DNA of 64,000 nt. It comes from Rhinopithecus roxellana (lineage: Eukaryota; Chordata; Mammalia; Primates; Cercopithecidae). The stretch covers positions 89,161,295-89,225,294 of the forward strand of contig NC_044560.1 of NCBI RefSeq assembly GCF_007565055.1. The letters are read 5' to 3'. Under the pieces are notes generated by a model. The model was not told the origin of the DNA. It worked only from the letters and a program-made list of their open reading frames with translations, and searched no databases. Numbering within the stretch: position 1 is the first letter of the stretch; each line of letters begins with the position of its first letter. Position numbers and translations under genes: made by a program. Below are positions 1-10,239 of this stretch, piece by piece.

Positions 1-143
1 ACACGCCTGGTGTGAGTGCCTCTGGCAGCAGCTCTTATTCTGGGACAGTGGGAGGAGGGCCCCTTGCCCTTTGTGCAGGTACTCTCAGACTCCCTACGCA
101 TTTTGGCACCTAGTGAATAGGGAAGGAGAAAGAGCACACAGAG

Positions 144-450
144 GGCTGGGCACCGAGGCTCATGCCTCTAATCCCAGCATTTTGGGAGGCTGAGGTGCGT
201 GGATCACTTGAGGCCAGGAGTTTGAAACTAGCCTGGCCAACGTGGTGAAACCTCATCTCTACAAAAAATACAAAAATTAGTCAGGTGTGGTGGCACATGC
301 CTGTAATCCCAGCTACTCTGGAGGCTGAGGCACAAGAATCGCTTTTATCCGGGAGATGGAGATTGCAGTGAGCCGAGATTGCACCACTGCACTCCAGTGT
401 GGGTGACAGAATAAGAATCTGTCTCAAAAAATAAAAATAAAAAAAAAAGA
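144..450 (+). mobile_element. Alu SINE, full length
   Basis: A complete dimeric Alu starts at GGCTGGGCACCGAGGCTC and ends in an A-rich tail. It is flanked by an 11-bp target-site duplication AGCACACAGAG at 133-143 and 451-461, which proves retrotransposition by L1 machinery. The sequence is moderately diverged, in the AluS/J range. It carries no coding capacity. Confidence 0.95.
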
Positions 451-514
451 AGCACACAGAGCTATTGAGCACCTGTCCTGTCATGTGTCAGCACATGCCT
501 GGTCTTTTCTCCCC

Positions 515-655
515 CATATGTCATTTTATCCCCGGGACTACCCCATGAGGCAGCAGTTAGCATCTTCATTTACAGATGGAAAAACTGAGGTTCACAATGA
601 TGAAAGTTCTTTCCTGGTCTTTGTGACTCCAGAGCTCTTACCCGTAGTGAGGTCT
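515..655 (-). mobile_element. MIR fragment
   Basis: The stretch reads like reverse-complement MIR: ATTTTATCCCC, then CATTTACAGATGGAAAAACTGAGG. It is an ancient mammalian SINE with no recognisable ends. Confidence 0.6.
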
Positions 656-1437
656 GCCTATTTCCACACTGCACGTGGGTCTTTCTGAGTGGAGGGAGAG
701 GCAGGGGCCTCCCAGCATCTTACAGAAGAGGAAGCTGAGGAAGGACCAGATCCCAGGCATCTGGTCTGCAATTGGTACACTAAACCTGTTCATGCCAGTG
801 GCCCTGACTTCTCAGGGAGAAGGGCACTTGGCAGGCCTGGTAGGAAGGGCTTCCTGGAGGCTGCATTCCTGGTTGCTGTCTTGGAGGCAGGAAGGCCAGG
901 GTGTGGAGGCCGTCTGTCCCATCACAAGCCCCCTTTCATGATGCTCAACAAGGCTCCTTCAGAGGCCGGACTCGGCTGTGCAAACACGCACATCTGGGCT
1001 GTTGGCTGGAGCAGGGTGGCGGAACTCCCCCACAGCTGGCCAGCTGCTCCTGACCTTCTGGACAAAGGGAGCTTTGGCCCTGTGGGGGCTCCCGGGAACT
1101 TGGTGCTCTGGAGGGTATAGCCTCTACCCAGCCCTCCACGGGGGGCAGTCCTTTCTGGCTGCCGCCTGTCATTTTCATCATAACTGGAACTCTGCCTCTG
1201 ACAGCATTTCCTGCTGAGGGCATGCCCTTTCCCTCCCTCGAGGGCCTGCACCCAGCCAGAACTGGGGAAAATAGAACAAAGGCTGCAGGCAGAAAGAAAC
1301 TCAAGCTGCAGGCAAAGAAGCATCTGAGCAGCCATCCCAGTCTAATCCCCATCCTCTTGGAGCTTTTAATTTCATGGAGGAGAAAAACACAACTCAGATA
1401 ATCGCACACACACACACACAATTGTGAATAACAACAG
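656..1437. other. Unique sequence, no gene seen
   Basis: This is GC-moderate, non-repetitive DNA. Overlapping open frames occur on both strands (up to about 158 codons) but show no domain, signal peptide or recognisable homology, and they overlap each other. A (CA)8 run lies at 1405-1420. I see no exon. Confidence 0.5.
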
Positions 1438-1650
1438 ACTTTTTATGTAGTGTCCTTCAGGTTTTAGGCACTGGCTTGGTGCTTTACATATTTTAACTAA
1501 TTTTGTCCTTACAACAACCCTATAATAGGGAGATACTATTATTATTCCCATTTTACACACCAGGCAGTTGAGGCACAGAGAAATTAGGTGACTTACTCAG
1601 GCTTCCACAGCTAGTAAGTGGCAGAGCTAGGATCTGGAATTAGGAGATAG
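1438..1650 (-). mobile_element. MIR, near complete
   Basis: Reverse-complement MIR order is clear: TTTTAGGCACTGG, ATTTTAACTAATTTTGTCC, ACAACAACCCTATAA, CCCATTTTACACACCAGG, then CAGCTAGTAAGTGGCAGAGC. Confidence 0.85.
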
Positions 1651-1653
1651 GCA

Positions 1654-1959
1654 TTTTTTTTTTTTTTTTTTTTTTTTTGAGACGGAGTCTTGCTCTGTTG
1701 CCCAAGCTGTAGTGCAGTGGTGCAATCTCAGCTCACTGCAACCTTCGCCTCCTAGGTTCAAGCAATTCTTCCTCAGCCTCCCGAGTAGCTGGGATTACAG
1801 GTGTGTACTACCACACCCAGCCAATTTTTCTGTGTTTTTAGTAGAGTCGGGATTTCACCATGTTGGTCAGACTGGTCTCAGATTCCTGACCTCAAATGAT
1901 CCGCCCACTTCAGCCTCCCAAAGTGCTGGGATTACAGGTATGAGCCACCGCCCCTGGGC
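1654..1959 (-). mobile_element. Alu SINE, full length
   Basis: A 25-nt T run (1654-1678) is followed by GAGACGGAGTCTTGCTCTG and the full reverse Alu body ending at TGAGCCACCGCCCCTGGGCA. No convincing target duplication is visible. Confidence 0.95.
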
Positions 1960-2479
1960 ACGGAAACATGTATTCTTAATGATGCACATTTGCAAACCAC
2001 CGTGAGGACAGTCTCAGGAGGAGCTTGGATGGGGAGTAGGGAAGCCGCTGGGGAGGGCAATGGGATTCAAGCTCCGAGAAGATTACTCTGGCTTCTGGGT
2101 GGAGGGCAGATGGGGGTCCAGACTGCAGGCTGTCAGAAGAGAACTGGTGAGAGATGACGGAGATGCAGCCTGGATTAGGGCAGGGGCAGTGGGCATGGGG
2201 AGAAGAGGGCAGGTTTGGGAGAGATGTAGGGCCTAGAATGGCGGCACCTGGTGACTGAGGGGGTGTGGGAGGGAGCCTTAAGGTGGGGTTGAGGACTCCA
2301 CCCTGTGTTTGGGAACTCAGCCAACCAGCTGTGTCTCAGGTGCTCTCTCCACCTGCCCAGCAAGCCCACCTCGACTCTCCTGCCTCCTGGGGGAAGAGGT
2401 GGCCTGGGGGGCATGTGGGAGGATTTCCATGTCTGCTGAGCCCCGGCTTCCTGGAGCATCTGTCAGGGTTCAGGGAGAG
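1960..2479. other. Unique sequence, no gene seen
   Basis: This is G-rich, purine-biased DNA without a recognised repeat or exon. Confidence 0.45.
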
Positions 2480-2640
2480 TAGGTCAGTGGTAAACGGAGG
2501 AAGTCCCGAACTTGGCCTCACACACAGATTTAAATCCTGACGACTCTGATGGGCTGTGAGACATTAGGGGAGTCACGTATATCTCTGGACCTTAATTTCT
2601 TCTGAAATTTGGGAAATGATGCCTGCCTCACTGGGCCTAC
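2480..2640 (+). mobile_element. MIR fragment
   Basis: Forward MIR features are present: TTAAATCCTGACGACTC, GGGCTGTGAGACATTAGG, then GGACCTTAATTTCTTC and CTGCCTCACTGGGC. Confidence 0.7.
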
Positions 2641-2958
2641 ATATGACAATGAAATGGAAGTGGACCTTGAAGGTGAGGGTGGAGGAGCTCTTTGTTTTTG
2701 CTGTTCAATTGCATCATTTGAGGCTCCTTTCCTGTGTGGCGGGGGAGGTGGGCTGGTGGGAGGCTCAGAAGGCCTGGACACCAGCCTCTAAGAGGTCACG
2801 GGATGGTGGACATCATCCCGTGATGGGCTTCGGTTTCCTGATCTGGGGTGTGAACCCCCGATGGGAGGCAGAACAGCTAAGGTGGTCCTGCCAGGCCAGT
2901 GGAGAGAGTGCTACTGCAAGAGTTAGGCACTGAGACAGAGCTGGCCAGAAAGAGCATC
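2641..2958. other. Unique sequence, G-rich
   Basis: There is no recognisable gene or repeat. A G-run group at about 2740-2762 (GGGGGAGGTGGGCTGGTGGG) could fold as a G-quadruplex on the plus strand. Confidence 0.4.
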
Positions 2959-2959
2959 C

Positions 2960-3600
2960 CTCATTCATTCCAAGTTCACTCACTCCTTTAACAAATGTAT
3001 CACTGAACACCTGCACAGTGTCAGGCCCTGTCCTAGGGGCTGCGATACGGTGGTAAAACAAGGCCATTCAGGTTCTGGCTTTCTAAAGCTCATTGTACAG
3101 TGGGGGCAACAGATAGTAAAAAAATTAACAAGGAGGATTGAAACAACAAAATGTTCTATGAAGACACAAAAGCCAAAATCCAAACCCCAGTGATGTAAGA
3201 GGGCGAGGGGGAGAAGGGCTCCTTCAGACAGGGTGGTCAGGGGCAGTCAGGGGAGGTCTCCCGAGGTGGTGACAGGTGAGCTGAGGCCTGGCTGATGAGA
3301 AGTTTAGGGGAAGAGCGGGCAAGCTCAGGTGACTAGTGAGGAAGGAGGAGTGTGACAGGAGAGGCATGGAGAGGTGAGAGAGAAGCTAGGTCAGGTGAGG
3401 CAGGAGAGAACGTGGTCATGCCAGGCTTTGCAGGCACTTCTAAGGAATGTAAACTGTGTTCTGAGAGCAATGGGAAGCCTTTGAAAGGTTTGAAGCAGGG
3501 CGTGATGTAGTCTGATCCACTGTCTGAATGACTCCGGCTGCTGTGCAGAGAATGGATTGAATGGTGGCAGGGACTGTGATGCTTGGCGACCTCTAACTGT
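2960..3600 (-). mobile_element. L2 LINE, 3' part
   Basis: Reverse-complement L2 runs from ATTCATTCCAAGTTCACTCA through CACTGAACACC...CAGGCCCTGTCCTAGG. It continues to the internal block with AATGGGAAGCCTTTGAAAGG and GACTCCGGCTGCTGTGCAGA. It is old and diverged. Confidence 0.8.
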
Positions 3601-4117
3601 GATGCCTGCCCCAGCCCTGCTGTGAGGATGCCCCACTCTGTCTGCTTAGGCCTTACTTGCCTTTCACACTCTCCCTAGCCCTCTTCTGGGCCAGGAGCTC
3701 CAGGTTGTGCCAGAGTCCCCAGAAAGCACCAAGAATCTAGAAGCAGAGGACTGACTGGCTGGCCTGGGGAAGGCTTGGCAACCCAAGTGCAGGTACAGTG
3801 GGCATGGGTGTGGGTGCCCTGCCTGCTTCCACCCTCCATGCAGGGCAGGTCCCCCACGCCCACCCCCACCCCTCATGGGGCTTTTGAATTAAAAAGTCTT
3901 AACTTTTTCTTTTAAATGGCAGCTCTGTGTACTGTACATGGTAATTAATACATTAGCATTTATGCAAAATACCATCACAGCCGGGCTGGTATGTCAGCTG
4001 CCTTCCTGAGCTGCAAAAATGTGAGCGCCCCAAGGTACCACAGACAGGCCCCCGCCCCTAGCAGACAGCTCCGTTTGACCTGCATCATTCACTAAGCTGT
4101 CTCGGGGAGCCTGTCTA
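3601..4117. other. Unique block with C-run cluster and AT-rich patch
   Basis: Four C runs at 3851-3872 (CCCCCACGCCCACCCCCACCCC in short pieces) give a G-quadruplex motif on the minus strand. Next to it, 3885-3980 is AT-rich and repeat-free, with TAATTAAT and ATTTATGCAAAAT homeodomain/POU-like words. I see no exon. Confidence 0.45.
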
Positions 4118-4401
4118 CATGCACACATCTGTGTGTGCTGGCCAATGTAAACGCTGCTTCTTGTGAGTGCCTGTGGTATGCATATGTGTCCTTGTGTGTG
4201 GATGCACATGTGCTGCTTGTGTCTCTACAAGCAGATACAAAGATGCCCTTGTACACAACACACGTGCTGCTTGTATAGACACGAGTGTTGTCTACGAGGG
4301 CATCCTTGTGTCTGTGTGTGCCTGTTTTGGTCTGGGCATGAGTGCATATGAGTCTATGGTTTTATATGTGTACATCACAGAATGTGTGTATGTATACATT
4401 T
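4118..4401. repeat. TG-rich low-complexity tract with hairpin
   Basis: Degenerate TGTG/CTGTG words fill this tract. An inverted repeat pairs 4240-4261 with 4285-4307 (see findings). The tract continues beyond the Alu at 4402. Confidence 0.75.
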
Positions 4402-4636
4402 CTTTTTTTTTTTTTTTTTTCTTCCAGGTTGAAGCAATTCTCCTGCCTCAGTCTCCCCAGTAGCTGGGATTACAAGCACCTGCCACCAAACCTGGCTAAT
4501 TTTTTTATTTTTAGTAGAGACAGGGTTTCACCATGTTGGCCAGGCTGGTCTCGAACTCCTGACCTCAAATGATCCGCCCACCTTGGCCTCCCAAAGTGTT
4601 GGGATTACAGGCATGAGCCACCACGCCTACCCCGCC
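4402..4636 (-). mobile_element. Alu SINE lacking part of one monomer
   Basis: A T run joins directly to CCAGGTTGAAGCAATTCTCC, so the tail-proximal half of the right monomer is missing. The rest of the reverse Alu continues to GAGCCACCACGCCTACCCC. The flanks TGTATACATTTCT and TGTATGTACATTTCT look like a target duplication, so the deletion probably arose in the element or at insertion. Confidence 0.9.
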
Positions 4637-4960
4637 CGTGTATGTACATTTCTGTGTGCCTGTTGTACTTGTCTGCTGGTCTATGTATTTGTGACTGGGT
4701 GTGTCTGTGTGTTTCTGTGCATCCATGTGGGCTGTGCATGTGTGTGCATATGTGCATGAATATGGACGTTCATGTTCATATGTGTATATCAGTGGTTGCT
4801 CACAAGTGAATGCTTCTGTGTGGGTCATTAGGCATGTCTATGGGATCTGCTATTTGTGTCTGTGCATCTGTGTGTCAGTATGACTGTGTGTGTCTCTGTA
4901 TGCGCATTCCTATGCATGTCTCAATTTGTGTGTGTGTGTGTGTGCGCGCGCATGTGAAAT
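4637..4960. repeat. TG-rich low-complexity tract
   Basis: This is the same degenerate TG-rich tract as 4118-4401, split by the Alu. It ends in a purer (TG)n(CG)n run at 4927-4952, a sequence type that can adopt Z-DNA. Confidence 0.85.
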
Positions 4961-5199
4961 GCTTGCTAGAGTGATTGTGAAATGAAGTTGCAGTACAGTG
5001 GAAAGAACAACTCACTGGAGACAGTGACATGCATATTCTCTGGACCCTGGGCACCCTGCTGCTGAGGGGCTCATAGGGCAGTGGGAGAAATGAGCCCATC
5101 AGTGGGCAGTGAGCACCCAGGTGACTGGGTGATGGCAGAGGCCAGCGGAACCTCAGTTGCTTGAGTAGGAGTCGGGGTGAGGTGGGATTGGGGAGAGTC

Positions 5200-5770
5200 T
5201 CTTAGGCAGCGGCTGTTGAGTGGGATCCTGGAGCTTGACTAGGAGTTAGCCGGATGAGAAGTGAAGTGAGCACGGATGTGGCACTGTAACAGCACCTGAC
5301 CTGTTCAGAGAGGCCGGAGACCAGAAGCTCACTGTCAGGAGTCGGGATAGCTGGACTAGACCACCCAGGGTGCGTATCCTGAGGGAAGCGGGACTCACGG
5401 GAGGCCTTCAAGAAGGACAGGGTCATGGTCAGTGTAGAAACATCACTTTGCTTTCACAGTGAGGAAGGACTCAGAAGGATATGCCAGGAGACGGAGATTG
5501 GAGCCACGGTAGCAGGGGGAAAGGAAAGGGGATGGAAGCAGAGGGTATTCCCGAGGAATAGTATCCAGAGATTGGTTAGACAACAAAGTGAGGGGAGGAA
5601 GAGGGAGGAGCAGGAGTTGGGGGACATCCAGTTTGTGGCTGTAGAGAGAGGATGGTTGATGAGGATGTTCACGGAGACAGTGAATACAGAACAGGGAAGG
5701 GAAGAGTTTTCTTTGGAGGGAGGGTGATGAGTTTTAGACATCTTGAGTTTCAGATACCTATGAAATGTAA
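5200..5770 (-). mobile_element. L2 LINE, internal part
   Basis: Reverse L2 signatures are seen: CAAGAAGGACAGGGTCATGG, a GAGGAGCAGGAGTTGGGGG block, and GTTTTAGACATCTTGAGTTT. The flank 4961-5199 is unassigned. Confidence 0.65.
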
Positions 5771-6164
5771 TTTGTTCATTCATTCTTCATTCACTCATAC
5801 GTATACCATGTTATCAGGCATTTGAGAAACCAAGATGAACGAGACAGAGAGACAGTGGAGTTTAGAAAGAATTACAAAGGCTCCAGAAGGTGGGACCACT
5901 GTAGGAGAAGGGAGATAGCAGAGACCTGTCATGCAGAGGCCTGTGGGTGGGGTAAATAGGTTAACCTTTTAGGGAAGACAGTGGGAAGGCATGGAAGGAT
6001 TGTGCAAGTGTGGGGGCTGCCATGTCAGCTGTGTGCTTTAGAAAACCTTTCCTCTTCTTGCCCATGTCCATTGTCAAGGAGTCCCTGGTTTTCTGATCTG
6101 TAAAATGGAGCTGATGATCTGGGCCGTTGCTACACAGTTGCACAATTGTGAAGTAGATTAATGC
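5771..6164 (-). mobile_element. Second L2 fragment and MIR-like remnant
   Basis: TTCATTCATTCTTCATTCAC at the left edge is the reversed L2 3' terminus, so this is a separate insertion from 5200-5770. About 6085-6150 has TTTTCTGATCTGTAAAATGG, a plus-strand MIR-like piece. The middle is unassigned. Confidence 0.5.
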
Positions 6165-6755
6165 TGGGTCCTGGTAATGTGTCCCTGCCCTCAAGGAGCT
6201 TACTGTCCAGTGTAGAAGCAAGCACAGAAACAGACACTACAATGTGGTAGATGCTGTGATGTGGCCAGCACATAGCAGATGCTCAATAAATATTTGTTAA
6301 ATAAATAATTGATTGAATGGATAACAGCACAAGGATCTGTAGGAGCTGAAGGAGGCCTCTCCTCACCAAAGGGTAGAGGGATTAAAAAAGACTTCCTTGG
6401 TGAGGTACTGCATAAGCTGGGTCCTAAAGGATGAATAGGAATTAGTCAGGGGAAGAGGGGAGGGAGCAGCACAAAGGCTGGAGGTGGTGGAGGTGCGATA
6501 GGACATCATTTAGTGTGGCTGGAGCAGGAGCTGCACAGTGAAGAGTGGAGGGGTGCAGTGGGATATGACAGAGGCCATATCACAAAAGATCTTGAGTGCC
6601 AAGCCAAGGAACTTAAGTCCCCCACCCCCCCAATAAAGAACATGGAGCCACTGAAGGCTTTTAAACAGAGGAGTGGCTGGTTAGTTTTGTGTTTTCTAGA
6701 AAGCACTCTGGCCTCCTGGCAGGGAGGTCGGTGATGGAGTCTTTTGTGGCTTAGT
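6165..6755 (-). mobile_element. L2 LINE fragment
   Basis: Reverse L2 order: CCTCAAGGAGCTTACTGTCC, CAATAAATATTTG at 6282, then GACTTCCTTGGTGAGG, AAAGATCTTGAGTGCC and CCACTGAAGGCTTTTAAACA. The pieces suggest an internally rearranged or composite L2. Confidence 0.75.
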
Positions 6756-6820
6756 TGGGGTAATGATCATGCTGCCGTACATCTTGGATTTATCTTAAGG
6801 GATAGGGCACCAAACTTTTT

Positions 6821-6835
6821 CTTCTTCTTCTTCTT
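6821..6835 (+). repeat. (CTT)5 microsatellite
   Basis: Five CTT units sit immediately before the tail of the Alu at 6838 and probably grew from that A-rich tail. Confidence 0.9.
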
Positions 6836-6837
6836 AT

Positions 6838-7146
6838 TTTTTTAATTTATTTGAGATGGGGTCCTGCTCTGTTGCTCAAGCTGGAATGCAGTAGTGCAAT
6901 CAGCTCACAGCAGTCTTGAACTCCTGGGCTCAGGGGATCCTCTGACCTTGTCCTCTGGAGTAGCTGGGACTACAGGTGCACATTGCCCCCACCGACGCCC
7001 CCGACCCCAGCAAATTTTTGTATTTTTTTTTTTTTGGTAGAGACTAGGTCTTGCTATGTTGCCCAGACTGGTCTTGAACTCCTGGCCACAAGTGATTCTC
7101 CTGCCTCAGCCTCCCAAAGTGTTGGGATTACAGGCACGAGCCACTT
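6838..7146 (-). mobile_element. Old Alu (AluJ type)
   Basis: A diverged reverse Alu begins at TTTGAGATGGGGTCCTGC. It has the J-type words GAACTCCTGGGCTCA and GTAGAGACTAGGTCTTGC and ends at CAGGCACGAGCCAC. Confidence 0.9.
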
Positions 7147-7184
7147 TTTAAAACTGTTTTAAAACATAGATTGAAGCATCCATA

Positions 7185-7290
7185 GACCAGGCAGTGGGAA
7201 CCCTGGCTTCTACACCTTACTCTGCTGTTCCCTGGCTCTGTGACCTTGGTTGGCCACTTAGCTTCTCAGGGCTTTAGGTGGTCCTTGGGT
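7185..7290 (+). mobile_element. MIR fragment
   Basis: Forward MIR words include GCAGTGGGAACCCTGGC, CTGGCTCTGTGACCTTGG and CACTTAGCTTCTCAGGGC. Confidence 0.7.
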
Positions 7291-7885
7291 GAGGAGACAC
7301 AGTTAGAAAAGGGAAGGATGTTGGGAAGGGCTATGTGTTGCTTCCTGGGATATAGGGTCCCCTCAGGGCACAGGAGCATGCCTGCCGCGGTGGGGGGCAG
7401 CTGCCTTCCTTCTTCCTTCTCCTTGACAGGAAGAGGAGGAGGAGGGTGAGGACAAGGACGAGCTCATGTATTTTCATGCCGTGGCCTCCACACTCAGCCC
7501 TTAGTCCCAGCTCACAGAGGCTGGGAGGCTGCTCTGGGTGGGCCGACCCCTCCCGCAAGCAGGCACTCTGCTATTGTTCAAAATGGAATTGGTCCCAGGA
7601 AGCTTGGAGCTTGTGAAAACCGCTATGAATTTTGCAAAACAGCTCTGAGGCATAAAGCATGTCAGAAAAATCAAATGCGGAAATCCCTATTTAGAAACCC
7701 CACTCTGGACAGGCATGGTGTGCCCGGAGGAAGGACTGGGTAGGGGAGGGGTATGGCCTAGATGCCCCTTCCCTGTAGCCTGGGAGGGTGCCCAGCACAG
7801 CTAGGAGGGGAGACCTCTTGGCCCCAGCTTCTTTCCAGCTTACCTGGTTTCCTACATTTGAGCCCCTCACAAAGCATCCCCAACC
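7291..7885. other. Unique sequence, no gene seen
   Basis: No recognised repeat or exon. A short GAGGAGGAGGAGG purine run lies near 7430. The block at 7560-7690 is AT-richer and repeat-free. Confidence 0.4.
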
Positions 7886-8395
7886 TTTTCCAATGCACCT
7901 ATACTTTTTTTCTTTTGAAAGCAGCTTTATCATTTTGTAAAAAAGGATACATATGCTCATTGCAAAAAATTCAGACAATATGGAAAAGTTCAAAGAAAAA
8001 TGTAAAAACCACCTCAGATTTCACCAGCCAGAGATAACCACATAACATTTTGGTGAACGTCCTTCCAGACTTCTCTCCTTGCATAAATATACACAAATAG
8101 ATTTCACGTATGCAGTTCCACCCCGAGTGAAATCAGACGACACATGCTGTTCTGTCACCTGTTTTTTTACCTCCCCACTCAGCAATATGTCATGGACATC
8201 CTTCATGTCAATTCATATAGATCCACCTCACGGTTTTAATGTCTGTATTATGTGTATGGATATACCAGTATCTGGATATACCTTACTTTACTTACTTTGT
8301 CCCCAGCTGATGGAGATATATGTTTTTCCAATTGTCTTGGTCTTATGAACATCCCTGCAATGAACATCTAGGTGCGTATATCTTTGTGTGTTTTG
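7886..8395 (-). mobile_element. Ancient L1, 3'-terminal part, left segment
   Basis: Reverse-complement ancient L1 3' sequence is recognisable from AGATAACCACATAACATTTTGG through TGGATATACC and AATGAACATC. It resumes at 8879 after an L2. Confidence 0.75.
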
Positions 8396-8878
8396 TTGAT
8401 TCACTCATGCTACAGATGTTTTTCGAGGGTGTTCTATGTACCAGCCCAATGCCAGGTATGTATGAAATGTACCAGCCCAATGCCAGGCTTAGAAATCGTG
8501 AATAAAACAGACATGGTCAGCAGTCCTTGCTCTGGTGGAGTTTATGATATAGCGGGGAGACAGGGTGTCTGGCCCCTGCCATCAGGGAAGACAGTAGTTT
8601 TCTTGCAATGAGCATATGTATTAAGCAGTTACACAGATAATTATCCAATTAGCAGTTGATCTGTAGTATGAAGGAAAAGTACACATAGTACAAAGGAAAC
8701 GTACAGGCTGTGAGAGAATGAAACAAGAGAAGGTAACCTGGGCTTGGGAGTCAGGGAGGGCTTCTCTGAGGAGGTGACATTCAGCTTGAAAGATGAGTGG
8801 GTAAAAGGCAGAGTCAGGATGAATAGGAAAGCACTGGTGAGCATGGGAGGGAGACAGCAAGAGGGTTTCACTCAGAGG
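8396..8878 (-). mobile_element. L2 fragment inside an old L1
   Basis: Reverse L2: GATTCACTCATGCTACAG, CAATGCCAGG, AATAAAACAGACATGGTC, CTTGCTCTGGTGGAGTTTA, then GAGGAGGTGACATTCAGC. The 21-bp word beginning ATGTACCAGCCCAATGCC occurs twice, at 8436-8456 and 8467-8487, a 31-bp-period local duplication. Confidence 0.75.
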
Positions 8879-9215
8879 GAACAGTATTTTTAATTATTAT
8901 CACACGGGAAATTCCTAAAAATGAAATTGCTGGGTCAGAGGGTAAGCAGACTTTGCATTTTGTCACATATTGTAAATTGCTTCCCACCGAGGTTTTACAA
9001 ATGTTCCATCCCGTAAAGGATATGCCACGAGGCTGTTGTGAAGGTTCAGTAAGAGAGTGAGCGTGGAGGGTTAAGCACAGCGCTCTCACATAGGCGGTGA
9101 GCTGACCACTGCTGTTGCCATTATTATTATAATGATCTTTGCCAATCTAATCGGTGAAAAATGATATCTCATCTTTGTTTTTAACCAATGTGTCTTTTTT
9201 TCGACTCCACAGGAA
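8879..9215 (-). mobile_element. Ancient L1, 3'-terminal part, right segment
   Basis: The L1 continues with AAATGAAATTGCTGGGTCAG, AATTGCTTCCCACCGAGG and AAAAATGATATCTCATC. A MIR-like piece sits inside at about 9015-9140. Confidence 0.7.
9015..9140 (+). mobile_element. MIR 3' half inside the L1
   Basis: GAGGCTGTTGTGAAGGTTCA followed by GCACAGCGCTCTCACATAGG and CTGTTGCCATTATTATTAT matches the 3' half of forward MIR. Confidence 0.6.
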
Positions 9216-9559
9216 ATTGAGCCCTTGAGGGGGAAATGAACCATCTTTCTTTCTTAAGCCACCTTTGTCAGGAACCTTCCTGTGCCCCTTGGGGAGGCAG
9301 GAAATGTCCAGGATCCCTGGCCTGCAGTCCCATCCTCACAGCAAAGCCCCTGGGACTTAGAAATGACTCCAAGTCCCACGCGGCTCTGGGCTTCCAAAGG
9401 CAAGCGCCAATCAGAGAAGGTGGAGAGGAGATGGGAGAATGGTTTGGAACCTGTGTAGGGCGGTTGTCCCCGTGGAGAGGGGCAGGCAGAGAGGTGGGGG
9501 CCCTGGAGGCAGAGTCCCATGCCATTAGGAGTGCTTGGAGATCCCAGGTGCTCCTGGAT
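9216..9559. other. Unique sequence, no gene seen
   Basis: Open frames of 88-118 codons overlap on both strands without recognisable domains. I do not support any of them as genes. Confidence 0.4.
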
Positions 9560-9720
9560 GATATTAATGCATCTATATGAATATTAATAGCATGGCCATT
9601 AATATTAATGACAATAATAAACAAGTGTGAGGATTATTTTTAAAGAGGGGCTGCTGCTCCAGCTGTTGCCTCCCTTCATTAATAAGCTGCTGAGATTCTC
9701 AGCCATCCTTTCCCCAGACC
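9560..9720. promoter_or_regulatory. Candidate conserved AT-rich element
   Basis: A repeat-free AT-rich block has an inverted repeat AATATTAAT (9580-9588) and ATTAATATT (9598-9606), plus further ATTAAT and TAATAA words. This composition in GC-moderate DNA is typical of homeodomain-bound non-coding elements. Function is inference. Confidence 0.35.
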
Positions 9721-10239
9721 TCTGGCAAGACTCAGTGGCATCCTCACGACCTCTGTCTGCATAGGGATGAGCCGAAAGAGCACTTTTCCAACATTTTGGA
9801 TGGAAGGAGAATCAATGCAGGAAACCCTGAGCTTCCGTCCAAGGAGGCCTGGGCCATGTGAGTAGGCATGGGGCAAAGGAGGGATGAATCGGCTTGTGTA
9901 TGGGAGCCAGCTGTGAGGACCCTACTTCCTTCCCTCACAGGCCTGAGGCCCCAGCCGTCTGCATCCCCAGAGGAGGCTGGGCCAGGAGGGGGTTTGCAAA
10001 GGACCGATCTTTTGCAAAGGTGGTGAGAGGAATTACCCTGCTAAAGTGGTCATGAATTATAGAAAGGAAGAGGGAGGAGGAAGGCCCAGAATATCATATG
10101 TGTAAATAAAACGGAGTGGCGGCCAGACATGAAAGCCAGCCACCAAGCTCTTGCACCCACAGAGCCCCTTCTCCTGTGGACCCACCTCCTGCCACGTTCC
10201 ACCACAAGTCACTTCCAGCCTCCTTCTTCAAAGGATTTG
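9721..10239. other. Unique sequence, no gene seen
   Basis: Non-repetitive with no exon evidence. There is a local direct repeat TTTGCAAAGG at 9994-10003 and 10011-10020. Confidence 0.4.

Noticed and set aside
4118..4960. Cys-rich short peptides from the TG-rich tract
   Set aside because: Cys/Val/Tyr-rich translations follow directly from TGTG repeats and do not indicate secreted peptides.
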